DNA of 64,000 nt from Patiria pectinifera (Eukaryota > Echinodermata > Asteroidea > Valvatida > Asterinidae): positions 24,034,905 through 24,098,904 of the forward strand of contig CM057134.1 of NCBI GenBank assembly GCA_029964075.1, written 5' to 3'. The notes under the pieces were generated by a model. That model worked only from the letters and a program-made list of their open reading frames with translations, ran no database searches and was not told the DNA's origin. Every line of letters begins with the position of its first letter. Within the stretch, counting starts at the first letter, position 1. Below are positions 13,301 through 23,222 of the stretch, in pieces. The translations under genes and the position numbers were made by a program.

Positions 13301-16300
13301 TGAAACTGAATGATAAATGACTACATTGCTTTTGTAAAAAGCATCTGAAATTAACTGAAAAATTCATCTAAAAAAACCTATAAATTTGCAAACACTTACT
13401 CACTGGTTGTCATCTGGTAACCATGACAACCTGTAGATTCAGATTACATTTCGCTGGTTCCAGTGACCAGGTAGTCAGCCATGACACTTTATTTATATGA
13501 ATGATTTAACTTTGACATTCAAAATGCTAGTCCGAAAATTTGGGACTCTCAATACTGTGTATGAGAGTCCCAAAACTTAAGGTATTGAAAACATGCAAAA
13601 CAAGAAACTAGACTGGCACCTAAAACAACCAGTCCAACACAGCTTCAGTACTGCATCAATCAACCATGCCAAAAGAATTTAAGAAACATATGGCATGAAG
13701 CGGGAACTAGTCTCAATTTACTACACATTTCTCCATAGTCAAGCCACCAGACTATTGACACTGAATGAAGAGGTCAGTCTTTTCAAATAGTTGGACCATG
13801 GTTGGACATGTACCAGTCTAGTATTTAGCCCCATTTTGAAATCACTTGACTTCCCTCTCATGTGCACAATATTGAAGAAAAGTCTCCTTTTAAAAATTGA
13901 ATTGAGTCTGCAAACTTGGTTGGTGAAATACTGAGGACATTTTCTTTGCCCCAGTGGAATTTTTGGACAAATTTGCTGGCTAAACTGTGAGTAAAGTGTG
14001 CCTGATTTAATTTTGCACGTTTCAGAGCACTCCAGAGCCCTGTCTGGGGTGATGCATGTGCTTGTACACATTTAATTCAATCTGGGTGGATAAATGTACC
14101 TGACTAAAATGTTCATGCGGCTTGTCTCTCTTTTGTATATCCTTGTTAACAGAACAGCGAGGCCATCAAGTTTGTCAGTGAGCTTGCAGAGGAGGTACAT
14201 CGGCGACTGACTGCTATCCAGATGATGGGCAAGACAGTCACACTCAAGCTCAAAGTCCGCCAGGCAGGCGCCCCTAAGGAAGCCTCCAAGTTCATGGGCC
14301 ATGGTATCTGTGATAATCTAGCCAAGTCAACCACATTGGCACAGGCTACTGATAAACTGAGCAGGATTCAGCAAGAGTGTAAGGCGCTGTTGGCTCAGAT
14401 GCACATAGATGCGTCAGACTTGAGAGGGGTGAGGAAACACCATACGTATGTACTTGAGTAAACAGTATTGTTTACAATTTAGATTTATGGAAGAATCATG
14501 AAGGCCCGTTCATACCTGTCATTTTAATTCCATTGAGAATTCCTCATGATTCATATTTGATTCACACTGTTCATATATTTGCTGTATGAATCAGCATCTA
14601 AAAGGTCAAAAAGGCAAAAGGGGTTTTAGCATTTCATTCTTTTAAAATGTTCCTTCTCACTTCTTGTGGTTATACTATTTTTTGTACCATATTTTGATTT
14701 GTGGTAGTAGACAGCATTAATTCAGACACATTAGTTATGTATTAGGTAATATGTACATGTAGCTAACTCAGGTATGGCTAGCTGCATCTTATCTGGCGAT
14801 GTAAGGAATATAAGTTTCGCCAGATATACATGAAGGCTTCAAAGTTGTCTTCTGCATGACATAATACATCAAACTGCCTCCATGGAAAAATTGTAAAAAT
14901 GTAAAAAAAAAACGCCTCAATCCCACAGATATATCAATATGTTGAGGCAGAGCCAGTGACATCCTGGAGCCGTGCGGAAGATTTTAAGTATCATGTAGGT
15001 CTAAGTTATGCACGGCTGAGCATAAAGAACACAAGGTCTGGCCTAAGACCTTGACACAGTGCATCCTCCAAAATCAGCCACACATTTTTGCCATATAACC
15101 TCAATCCTGTAAAGTCCTCAATTTTGCAAAGAGGACTTTGGAGGATTTGGGAAGGTTAGGGTTAATGAATCATCTGAGGAGAGCACTGATATATCAATAT
15201 TTTTTATCCCTAGGTTGGCATTCAAATAAGTCGCCTGTCATCAATCAGTGCCTCGGCCAGCTCCTCAGCATCCAACAGCAAGTTACTTCTGGACTTTGTC
15301 AAACCAATGGCAAAAGCATCAACCACTGCACCAGCCACTGCTACAGAACAAACCAGACACCAAGCTGTGAAAGACAAGAAAGCGGCTGGTACAATACTGG
15401 ACTATGTTTCAAAACAGGTAAGTTGGCCCTATTCTGTACAATACAAATTCACTGAGTTGGCTCCTTCATGATTTGCTCTGTGAAGTTGTGAACTCTCAAC
15501 TCAGAAGTGAGACTTTGTGTCGTTTCGCTTTTTCAAGTTAATTTCATTGAATTTGGGTGATAAAGCAGATTTGACTTTTGTAAGCCATGCGGAAAGCCAG
15601 CTGAATGTTTGTTGTCGTACGTAGACACTCACTTCATAGCATTAAGAGTGGTACTGGGTAGGTCGGATTGCAGTTGGATAAAATAGCAAAGGAAAAGTTC
15701 TAAGCACCACCTGTAATGTGCATTTGGCAGTTAGCCATTCACTACAGGACATTTTGGCCTCATTTAACTCTAATCTCCCCAAATCCTCCAAGATTGTCTT
15801 TGGAAAAAGGAGTATTTTGTAAGATTAAGGCTAAATGGCAAACGTGCATGGCTGATTTTGGAGGATGCACTGTTTCAAGGTCTCAGGCCGGACCTTGTGT
15901 TGTTTATGCTCAGCCGTGCATAAAATTAGGCCTAGATTATACTTGAAATCCTCCGCACTGCTCCAGCATGTCACTGGATCTGCCTCAACATATTGACAGT
16001 GATTGCTGGAGGATTTTGCAGGATTGAGGCAGTGGTCATCCCTCCACAAGGACCACATTAAAAAAATAATGGTGATTTTGCCAGATTGAGGTTGTATGCA
16101 ATTTTTACATGGAGGCAGTTGGAGGATTTTGCAGGATTGAGGTTGGATCCTACCAAAAATGCCTAGGGAGTTAGGGTTAAGCCATTATTAGACCATGTCC
16201 GAATTACTTGGCTCAACTCGAAATTACACTTGTGCTTATGGCATACCTGCCAACTGTTCCGATTTAGGCGGAACTGTTCCGATTTCGGCGATAAAAAGTG

Positions 16301-19300
16301 CCCGAAAATCGGAACGTCCCGATTTTCCGAGTTGCGAGAGAAGAAGTAATACAAAAAATAAAATAAAAAATTAAAAAATAAAAAAATGCCCCGGCGCCGT
16401 CGCACACAGTCCGAGAAAAATGTTTTATTGTATTGAGGGCGCTATTGCCGCTACCATAATGGTATAAAATCCGCCTCGCTCTTATGTACTACGAAAGGGA
16501 CGTAAACCAGACTCAAATGTCATCGAACAGGCCATGTCCGAATAGGCTGCGGCTGCAGCCGTACGCGCGCACAGGCTTGTGCGATCAGCCACAACCTAGC
16601 CACAGCCAATACTGAGACCCGCTACGTCATCCGTCTGGTGTACTGCCTCTCTTGCGTGCTTACTGAATGAAGCGCGGGCCGCGCCAGGCACGGCGCGGTG
16701 GACGTATTGATGCTGTGTTTGTTTTCCACACACGTTGTTTCTTAATAGTCTTCGGTGGTTTTTCGTTGATATTTTGACCGTGCTGAGTCGCACTTTTTTG
16801 TCAACGTTTTTGTATGAGCATTTCAACTGCAACATGGACCAGGAGGATGATTATACTGAAGGAGAAAAAGCAGCGATCGAGTCAAAAATCCCGAGAGGAA
16901 TATCGTGAACATTTTTAAAATGTGTATTGTAACAGCATGAACAGGCCTATAGCACTTAGCAGGCTATACGGAAAATGCAATGATGTACGAACTTTTCCAA
17001 ATAAAATTGTACTTGTCACTGCTTGTACAGTGTACATGTAAAATGTATTACTGTGACTGAATATCTACATGATTAAACTGTGAAGCATGTAAGTCAGCAG
17101 TCATTTATATTTAAATTGTAAAATTGTTTGATAAGCAAAAACCGGCTGGAAAATTTAGATTAGTGTCTGTTGGGTCTGCTTCTTGATATCATGTAACATT
17201 TTAGGCACATGTACATGTACATGTACTTTGTATGATTGCCCTTGGACCAAACCCATTAGCGGGCGCGCGCGCGCCTGCGCCGCTCACCGTGTGATGCGTA
17301 GGCACCCTGTTCCTCTTTCTGACTTTTCAATGTTGGCAGGTATGCTATGGTAGCCGCTACAGCCACATCCCATAGACCCGTGTGTCATATCCAGCCGTAG
17401 CCAAGTATTTCGGATGCGGTCTTACAATCAGGAAAAAGTTCAGTATGGGTATTGCATGTGCTCCAAATGGAAAAAAAACAAACGATATCTATAAGTCAGT
17501 TTTGTGAAGAAATAAAAACACATGTTGTAATGTGGGAGTGATTGTCACATAAAATACAATTTAAAAAAAAATTGATTACTCTCAGAAATCTGCATCTACT
17601 GGCCAAGACATCCCAGTTCCAGTCCCTGGCCTTCCCCAACCAAAGAAGACTCCACTACCCCCTTTGCCTACCTTCCAACCCAGCACTCCAATGCTTCCAT
17701 CAAGAGCAGCGGTAACCAGACAGATACAGCATGAGCAGTTCTGCCTGCCATCACCATCTCAGCTAGACCCTACAGTACTGGCTGCTTTGCCTGCAGACAT
17801 CAGACAGACAATAGAGAGGACCTATGAAGCACAGAAAGAACAACGAGATAGGTGTGGTATAAAGGCATATTTGAAGGATTAGTGGAGACAAATGGAAGAT
17901 TCCCTCAGAAAGACATATTAGTTGCGCAATTTTTAAGCTTTTCAGTTCAAGTGGTGAAGTTATACTAGTCCTAATTATGCCTTTGATACATGATAATTTT
18001 GAATTTACATCAGAGAGACGTATGTTTATATTTTTGGGTTGTCACCCTTTGTCAACGTATTTTGTAAGCACTGTATACTAGGTTTTTTGCGAGGCTTGTG
18101 AAATAAAATCACAAACTTACTGAAATTACTTATTATTTTGCTGTATTTCTGCAATTTAAGGTAAACAAAGGGGGGAAATAAAATAGAATTCTTTTTCTCA
18201 AAAATATCAAGGTGAATAGGTGTTTTTTATGTCAAACATCCACAGAACTTTTACATCTTTCCAATTATGAATTTCTTATCAGATTTATTAAAGGCTTAAC
18301 ATGTACAAATGCACTTTTGTTTGGTTTTTGTAGCAGATCTGAGGGCCGGCCTAGTGTGTGTACATCCAGCTCAATCAGCAACAGCACATCTCTGAATCGT
18401 ACAAAACCTGAGCACTCCAAATCCTCAACCAGTATGCAAGCCTCAACATCCCATCAATCAAGACCAAGCATTGTGAGCAGCAAAGAGGAAAATGGGCACA
18501 CTGCCAACAATCAAAGCACCAATGGAAGCTCAGCTATTTGTAAATCTACAAACACTGGCCTATACCACAAACACGGTCAAATTCCTGTTGCAGCACTTTC
18601 CTCCAGGACAGCCACAAACAATGAAAGAACAGTGATGGACCAACCCAGTACCTCAAATGGTACAACCCGTATTGGCAAAGACCAACACCAACCCAGTTCA
18701 TCTGACATAGACCATTCTCATCTTGGGTATGATCCAAGTGTATTAAGGGAACTGCCAGCAGACATTGTGCGGGAGTTAATGGAGCAAGAAGGTGGTGGGA
18801 GGCAACCAGACACGGAACTGAGTGATTTGGTGACAGTGCCAGATGAAGACGTTATGGGTCCTGTGGAAGCACTTCCATCATTTTCACAGGTATTGGAAGG
18901 GAATGGAGTCCCTTTATCATAATTCTATTTTAATAGTTTATTTAGCAGCATTTAGCTGTGTAAAGGAAGAATGCAGAATTAAACAAGGGGTAACTCAAGG
19001 TTTTACCCTGAGGTACCCCACAAAACCCTGTTAAACCTTGTGAAACCTTGAGGTACAGTTACCCCTGTTTAATTTTGCATTCTCCCCTAATTTAATTATG
19101 GGCTGCAAGTCTTACTTAGACCGGAATCCTCATTAAATATGTCAAATTAAATCTTGTGTTCCATGATGTCTTTAATGACTTCAGATTAGTAGAGTGATGA
19201 CTTCCTAACTCATTCTTGACAAAACGAACACCTGCCATTTCCATAATTCAGGTCACTACATGTAATTGACACTTTGATTCTTGCCAGTAATCAAGGTGTT

Positions 19301-22300
19301 TCACTCTTTATTATCCACAATTGAAAGAATGAACTGCTCCAAACTGCCCTGTCTGTTATTCCATGTAGAGCACCAAACTACCAGACCACTCAGTGTTTTT
19401 TAAGGATTCATTTGTGAATTAATACAATGTATCCTTGTTATACTGTACATGAATGTCAAACAGGGATTTTTTAGGGAAGTAATTTCATTTATAGCAGGTG
19501 ATATGAATCTTTTCCCCTTCCCTTAAAAATCAAGCCAAGGTGTATCATTCTTTTAAAATGGTTACATTGTGACTTGGCAGCCTAGCATCAATCCTCATAT
19601 TGCCTAATAGGCAATCCCTTTTGTTTAGGGCACAAAATCACATTCAAGGCTTTCACTGTTACGCGGATAGCTTTTCATCATTGATGACATGTTCTTACAT
19701 TGTTGTACATGTAGATTGATCCATCATGTATGGAGGCTCTCCCATCTGAGCTACAAAAGGAACTGCAGCTGGCCTATCAGAGGCAGCAGACTACATCCCA
19801 AGAACCAAGCCCCACCAAGGCCTCCTCAGCACCCAGGACGAGTCCCTTCAAGCTGCATAGGAGGAGGGGGAGACCACGCAAGTCTAGTCCTCGTAAGGGG
19901 GCCAAGCAGGGCTTTAAGATCCCAGGAATGGTGGGCATTCTGGAGATGGTTACTGGGGTCAAGAGCTCACCTGGTGGGAAGGCTGGAAATGGCTTGAGCA
20001 GCTCCACAGGACCCCATTCTGATGGTACGCACATCACTTTGCATTATTTTCCCTGTCTAGGGGACACACTAATGTATATCCTCCAATGTTGTTGATAAAC
20101 ATTAGATAGCTTGAAGACTAAACCATCAAATAGGCCCTACAACATGTGATACAAAATGTGATACAAATATCGATACAAATATTAATACAAAATGTGAAGC
20201 ACTTTGCTTGTATGCATATTGAAAGCATTCTTTAAGTTAAGTGAAAGTTGAAATCTCAACGACTAAATGTTTTGAACACTTATTGTTTATAATGTTTCAG
20301 AGAAACATTCCAATCAAATCAGTGTCAGCGCAATGACTAGGGATGAAATATACAGAACAACTTCTCCGATGAAACAAAATTTCATGTAGGTGCCAAAATT
20401 AATTTTTAGTTGACATGAGTGTCAAATTTTTACAACACCTTTAACAGCACACATTTTGACTGAGCTTATGTGTTTTAGTTTGAACAAATAGGGTAAATGG
20501 TCAAGAAATGTCCAATGTTCTACCATAAATTTACATGTACACGTACTGTCTGGCAGTTGCCCAAATATGTGAGGTTAAAAAAAGATCGTTCTGCTTCCGG
20601 TTTCCCTACCTATCCTATTCTGACAGCCCCTACCCTAATTTTTTTTTATGGGAAAAACGAGGAAAAACACCTAAAACCATCAATTTTTACCTTTTACCCT
20701 TGATTACACGCAGACGCCTCCATATGATCGTACACAAAAAAAATTGCAAAAAAAAAATTCCCTACCTACTTACCCTATTTTCAAATGCCATGTAATCGGA
20801 AGCAGACTTTTTTTATTTTGTCTTGAGCATTAACAAAGCAGTACATAGCACTTTGCCAATATTTGCACCAGAAATCACTGTCTTTGTGAATAACATTTGT
20901 ACCAACTACCTCAAATGAGCAAATATCCCTGGGCCTTTATGCCCTGTCCAAATTGTGTGTATAGTGCAAAGAGTGTGCTTCACCAGTTCTTTAGTACTAA
21001 GCTGATTCAGAAATCTTGCAAGCTTAAAAGGTAAATGAATATCAGTGTAATACATCAGCTACATGTTCATCTGTCATGTTTTGTTTTCCACAGCACCTAC
21101 AGCTGATGGCAATCAGGATGTACATGGTAGCACTAACGCGGATGATGGGATGCAGACAGCAACCAAGGAACCTGTCAATCTCTGTGGTGCTGTGGCATTA
21201 TGGGATGTCAAAGCATTGCTGAAAGAATGGACAACATCGGTAGAAGGTGTGTAGCATGTACACTGAAAAAACAAACAAGTGGATTGAAATTTGGCACATT
21301 TTCAAAAACAAGAACTCAAAGTGCTTTGCAAGGACAAACGACAAGTTGTGTGGTGAAGGGGAAACATCTGATATCAAACCAATGTCAGAAACAGGTTTTA
21401 CACAAAAACCATGAATTTAGTAGCCGTCTTTCTGTAAAAATGTAGTGGGACTGTGGTTTTTTATTAAAAAGATCATGTTAAGCGTTTTGGGAGGATTACA
21501 AAAATTTAATCTTCAGTATATTTAAGTATTTATTCAAACTGAGAAATTTAGTATTTGTTGCAGGCCTGTTTTGTCCATAGACATCTAATAAAAACCTAGT
21601 CACAACATTTGTATGCTTTTCTTCGTTGCAAGTTTGTTAACAAAATAGACTGTGTCATGTGGCCTGTAATGATGTGCAAATGGCCTGTGGTTTCTAATCA
21701 CGCACGTACAATGAGCATTCATGTAATTGACAAAGTCTATACTTGCATTATTTTACAAACCGATTTGAGAGCCAGTTGTTTCTAGGTTATATTAGTTGTC
21801 TATGGTTTTATCGGTAGAAAGATTGTTACTTTGACGTGATTGGTTGATGCTTTTGTTTATTTCAACCAGAACCAGGAGATGAGGATATTGATCATCTGAC
21901 TCTATACCTGAATGATCTCATCCTGGATAGAAACATGGAGATGGCTGACTTGGTCCTACGGGCCATGAGAAGGTACTTTGTTGTTGACCTACCACTTGTA
22001 TGTGTTTCCTTTCTGCAGTAGTAAAATTAACAGTGTAGAATAATTTGCAATTTTGAGCTATTCTTAGACCAAAAGATCAATTTTTGACCAATAAAGTTAT
22101 TCAGCAGCAGCAGAAAGGTATATGCCTCATTGAAAGCATATTGAATTTTTTTCTCAATGAAATATATTTGCTGGTATGAAATATGACCACATTCCGAAGT
22201 GGGAATTAAATGTGAGATTTGCTCTTGTTTTAAATCAGATTGGCCAGTCGAATGGAATCCACCTCACCATGGAGAGATGCCTATCAGATGATAGAGGACC

Positions 22301-22353
22301 GAGTACAAGACACGGTCTCACAGATCTACTGCAGCAAACTCAAGATCATGTAA
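1356..22353 (+). CDS. REV1: DNA repair protein REV1, 5'-partial, 12 exons
   Basis: Y-family translesion polymerase. It inserts dCMP opposite abasic sites and damaged G, and scaffolds polymerases eta, iota, kappa and zeta at stalled forks in the nucleus. Exons: 1356-2651, 3348-3502, 4572-4691, 7863-8083, 14153-14428, 15214-15417, 17586-17851, 18334-18889, 19715-20024, 21094-21246, 21870-21972, 22248-22353. Every junction keeps frame and has GT/AG sites. Several split codons restore the expected residue, for example AG|T serine before YTHEIEAVSCDE. The visible part encodes about 1254 residues. It starts at SIKAGRLLPDNPYQLYT, the end of the BRCT domain, so the N-terminus is missing. Human REV1 is 1251 residues in full, so this orthologue is somewhat longer. 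Landmarks are MHVDMDCFFVSVG, SCDE, NILLARM.TRKAKP, RKSVSAEINYGIRFTQ, GHGICDN and NLCGAVALWDVKALLKEW. The stop is TAA at 22351-22353. No AATAAA was found in the next few hundred bases. Confidence 0.97.
2032..3502 (+). other. REV1: REV1 palm/fingers catalytic residues (exons 1-2)
   Basis: The metal-binding aspartates of the Y-family active site are present. HVDMDCFF lies at about 2044-2067, with the DMD codons at 2050-2058. AVSCDE is in the second exon, with Asp 3379-3381 and Glu 3382-3384. ELASCSYEARKAGVKNGM precedes the first splice site. The segment between PVAVTHSKG and the SCSYEAR motif (about 2130-2490) is longer than I recall for human REV1 and is rich in Ser, Pro and Thr. It may be a lineage-specific insert near the N-digit / fingers boundary. 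The catalytic set looks intact, so the enzyme should be active. Confidence 0.85.
2957..3298 (+). mobile_element. tRNA-derived SINE, copy 1 (REV1 intron)
   Basis: A tRNA-like head (GTGGCTAGTGCGTAAGGCGC, then an accepting B-box GCTTCGATTCC at 3004-3014) is followed by a non-tRNA body with 'gggtttttctccgggccctc' and 'agttttcctccctcccgg'. The tail is TTGTTATTATTATAG. The body block resembles the C/T-rich core shared by V-type SINEs such as zebrafish DANA; that comparison is from memory. The same head and body occur in reverse at 23045-23222. Confidence 0.8.
5468..6208. mobile_element. Mutator-like MITE with ~350-bp inverted arms and 9-bp target duplication
   Basis: The left arm (GGTCCTACTAAAGCGCGTC ... 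'cctcgtttgg') reappears reverse-complemented on the right, ending 'gcgctttagtaggacc'. The arms are about 350 bp and enclose a short centre near 5790-5900. Both arms contain repeated 'gcgtcaacaa' units and the same 'aagatggcggcc' and 'actccacgcatgcgt' blocks. The 9-mer GGGCCTGGC occurs immediately outside each end (5458-5466 and 6209-6217). Long arms with a 9-bp duplication are the usual signature of Mutator-like elements. It lies in the REV1 intron between exons 4572-4691 and 7863-8083. There is no coding capacity. Confidence 0.85.
6881..7163 (+). mobile_element. tRNA-derived SINE, copy 2 (REV1 intron)
   Basis: The head is GGTTGGCGTAGCGGTACTTT with a consensus B-box GGTTCGAATCC at 6928-6938. 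The body contains 'gattccgtgggttttcccc' and 'cttttcctcccacctctaaa'. The 3' end is an (AAT)n tract at 7141-7163. The head differs from copies 1 and 3, so this is a second SINE subfamily sharing the same body module. The flanking 'agggagacat' and 'agggagacac' repeats may be part of an older repeat. Confidence 0.82.
10299..10696. mobile_element. ~400-bp MITE (REV1 intron)
   Basis: Terminal inverted repeats of about 30 bp: left TTATAACACCTCACCCACAG followed by 'attctg', right 'cagaatctgtgggtgaagtgttataa'. The interior is non-coding and contains a GC-rich 'gcgcgttgcgcgttgtgcg' stretch near 10490-10510. The superfamily is unassigned because no clear target duplication could be read. Confidence 0.65.
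10699..10861. repeat. Long near-perfect hairpin
   Basis: The sequence 'caaatattgaatgcttta', 'taaaactagcctccctcgg', 'tgatccatggaccattctat', 'tttccc' runs to a turn at about 10780, then reads back as its reverse complement to 'gaagcattcaatatttg'. Each arm is about 80 nt with only a few mismatches. It starts directly beside the MITE at 10299-10696. It could be a small foldback element or a decayed MITE pair. Confidence 0.8.
11262..11835. mobile_element. Harbinger-like MITE, copy 2, with TTA target duplication
   Basis: The left end is GGCCCCCCAAAAAAAGACAT ('ctgctttt') and the right end is 'accggaagcagaagtat...tttttggcc'. TTA flanks both sides (11259-11261 and 11836-11838). The interior matches copy 1 at 1-971. 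A 3-bp TWA duplication with GGCC-starting ends suits PIF/Harbinger non-autonomous elements. It lies in the long REV1 intron. Confidence 0.78.
13528..14051. mobile_element. 524-bp dispersed element, copy 1, 4-bp target duplication
   Basis: The element runs from TAGTCCGAAAATTTGGGACT to 'agccctgtctggggtg', flanked by ATGC at 13524-13527 and 14052-14055. A second copy at 57221-57752 is nearly identical along its length and is flanked by a different 4-mer (TACC). Two independent duplications fix the ends. The 5' part holds a short hairpin ('tgggactctcaat...atgagagtccca'). No ORF and no long terminal inverted repeats are seen, so the class is open. Confidence 0.75.
14876..15168. repeat. Left half of an inverted repeat pair around a REV1 exon
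   Basis: This stretch ('gcctccatgg...', 'gttgaggcagagccagtgac', 'tgcacggctgagcataaaga', 'tgcatcctccaaaatcagcc') is the reverse complement, with mutations, of 15752-16185. REV1 exon 15214-15417 sits between the halves. Confidence 0.75.
15752..16185. repeat. Right half of the inverted repeat pair
   Basis: Reverse-complement partner of 14876-15168. It is longer because the sub-motif 'ggaggattttgcaggattga' is repeated at its right end (about 16008-16145). No coding potential. Confidence 0.75.
16192..17420. mobile_element. Outer MITE remnant interrupted by another element
   Basis: The left end 'gaccatgtccgaattacttggc' is the approximate reverse complement of 'gccaagtatttcggatgcggtc' at about 17399-17420. 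The element is split by the insertion at 16241-17345. A second 'ggccatgtccgaatagg' inside at 16532 suggests a further related copy. Confidence 0.5.
16241..17345. mobile_element. Inserted DNA element with CATACCTGCCAAC termini
   Basis: It begins GCATACCTGCCAAC and ends GTTGGCAGGTATGC, a perfect 14-bp terminal inverted repeat. TATG is duplicated at 16237-16240 and 17346-17349. The interior has 'actgttccgattt' repeats and a GC-rich segment 'gcgggcgcgcgcgcgcctgc' near 17260. No transposase ORF is visible, so it is non-autonomous. Confidence 0.7.
17586..20024 (+). other. REV1: REV1 ubiquitin-binding motif region, three UBMs
   Basis: Three successive exons each carry one UBM helix-turn-helix with the conserved Leu-Pro pair: LDPTVLAALPADIRQTIE (exon 17586-17851), YDPSVLRELPADIVRELM (exon 18334-18889) and IDPSCMEALPSELQKELQ (exon 19715-20024). 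The first and third align with the two human UBMs, including the LPSFSQ that precedes the second human motif. The middle one has no human counterpart that I know of. The linkers are Ser/Thr-rich and low in complexity, and a basic stretch (RRRGRPRK, about 19860-19880) follows the third UBM. UBMs bind mono-ubiquitin and so recruit REV1 to ubiquitinated PCNA. Confidence 0.85.
20570..20815. mobile_element. Decayed MITE with CTGCTTCCGGTT / AATCGGAAGCAG ends
   Basis: 'ttctgcttccggtttccc' on the left and 'gtaatcggaagcagac' on the right form a short inverted repeat flanked by A/T tracts. The ends resemble the subterminal 'ggttac..cggaagcag' part of the Harbinger-like copies at 1-971 and 11262-11835. 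The outer GGCC is not recognisable. It lies in the intron before REV1 exon 21094-21246. Confidence 0.5.
21094..22353 (+). other. REV1: REV1 C-terminal polymerase-interaction domain (last three exons)
   Basis: NLCGAVALWDVKALLKEWTT through the stop matches the four-helix C-terminal domain that binds REV7 (polymerase zeta) and the PIR motifs of other Y-family polymerases. The exon 11/12 junction joins AG|T, giving RAMRSRMEST. The protein ends SKLKIM, where human REV1 ends STLKVT. Both the order and the length of the domain are as expected. Confidence 0.88.
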
Positions 22354-23044
22354 TGTTCTCAACTTTCTAAAAAAGAATTAAATTGCAATTTTGCCAAATG
22401 TGCAACTATTTTATTGAAGCAGTGAATATGTCAAAATCACCATAGACCTTATGCGTTAAGGCGGAGTTAGAGGCAATGGTTTTGTGTTGCTAGGATAGAC
22501 TTGAGTACCCTCTGAGATAACCGCAAAGCAAAAGGTCTATAACAGCATTTGGGTGAAGGCATTGTACTGCCGATTGTTGTTCTGAACCCACATAGAGACG
22601 CATTTTCTCATTGTCAGAATGATGACTCTGCAAACAGTTTTGTGAACAGTCGGTCAAGATTGATTGTTCATGTGTTTAGGGTTAGACATCAATGCATGCG
22701 CCATTGTTGTCAAGGTACTACCTTCACTTGGCTCTCATAGTAGACTACAGACCGCCCTCTACCGTTGATGCACAGACCCTATACCGGAGCCTGACACCAT
22801 GTTCAATACCGCACTGGTTTTGTTTGACACTTTTGTTATTCTTGTACTAAGCGAGTTCTTGCATTCATAATCTTCATCTGGTGCTCAAACTGCTCAATTT
22901 GCTTAGATATTAATCCGTGAAAGCTTATAATTGCTTTTGAGGGTTTTGTCCTTACCCCAATTGAAAAAAAATGTGTAGCAGTGATTCTTTCGTCAAACCA
23001 GAAATTGTCAACGCCGTTTGTTGAAATAGCTTAGAAAAACTGAT
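22354..23044. other. REV1 3' flank
   Basis: Presumed 3' UTR followed by intergenic sequence. No canonical AATAAA was found, and no ORF of note. Confidence 0.5.
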
Positions 23045-23222
23045 TTAAAAAATAGAGTAATAATTTGGGAGGCTAATCATCCTTAACCCACACGGGAGAA
23101 AAACTCTTGTGGCACAGGAGAGAACCAACGCATAACACTACTCGCATTTGGTCCGAGCCGGGAATCGAACCAGGGCCACAGTGGTGAGAGGCAAGTGCCT
23201 TACGCACTAGCCACCCATGCCA
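23045..23222 (-). mobile_element. tRNA-derived SINE, copy 3
   Basis: Read on the minus strand it begins GGCATGGGTGGCTAGTGCGT and carries a perfect B-box GGTTCGATTCC (plus positions 23161-23171). It continues through 'gcgttggttctctcctgtgcc' and 'gagtttttctcccgtg'. It matches copy 1 (2957-3298) over the head and body and ends 'ctcccaaattattactc'. Confidence 0.8.

Larger units (their letters stand above)
7863..14428 (+). other. REV1: REV1 thumb and little-finger exons
   Basis: Exon 7863-8083 encodes the helix-hairpin-helix-like thumb (MGARLKTMGIGTCGDLQNLS) and QKEFGPKTGQSLYSYCRG, ending at IRFTQ. Exon 14153-14428 encodes the little finger (EVHRRL, GKTVTLKLKVRQAGAPKEASK, GHGICDN, DLRG). The intron between them (8084-14152) is about 6 kb and has gathered at least four separate DNA-transposon remnants without affecting the splice sites. 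Confidence 0.85.

Noticed and set aside
18100-18110. AATAAA at the end of exon 17586-17851
   Set aside because: It lies in an intron; reading frame and UBM content continue in the next three exons, so it is unlikely to be the main polyadenylation site.
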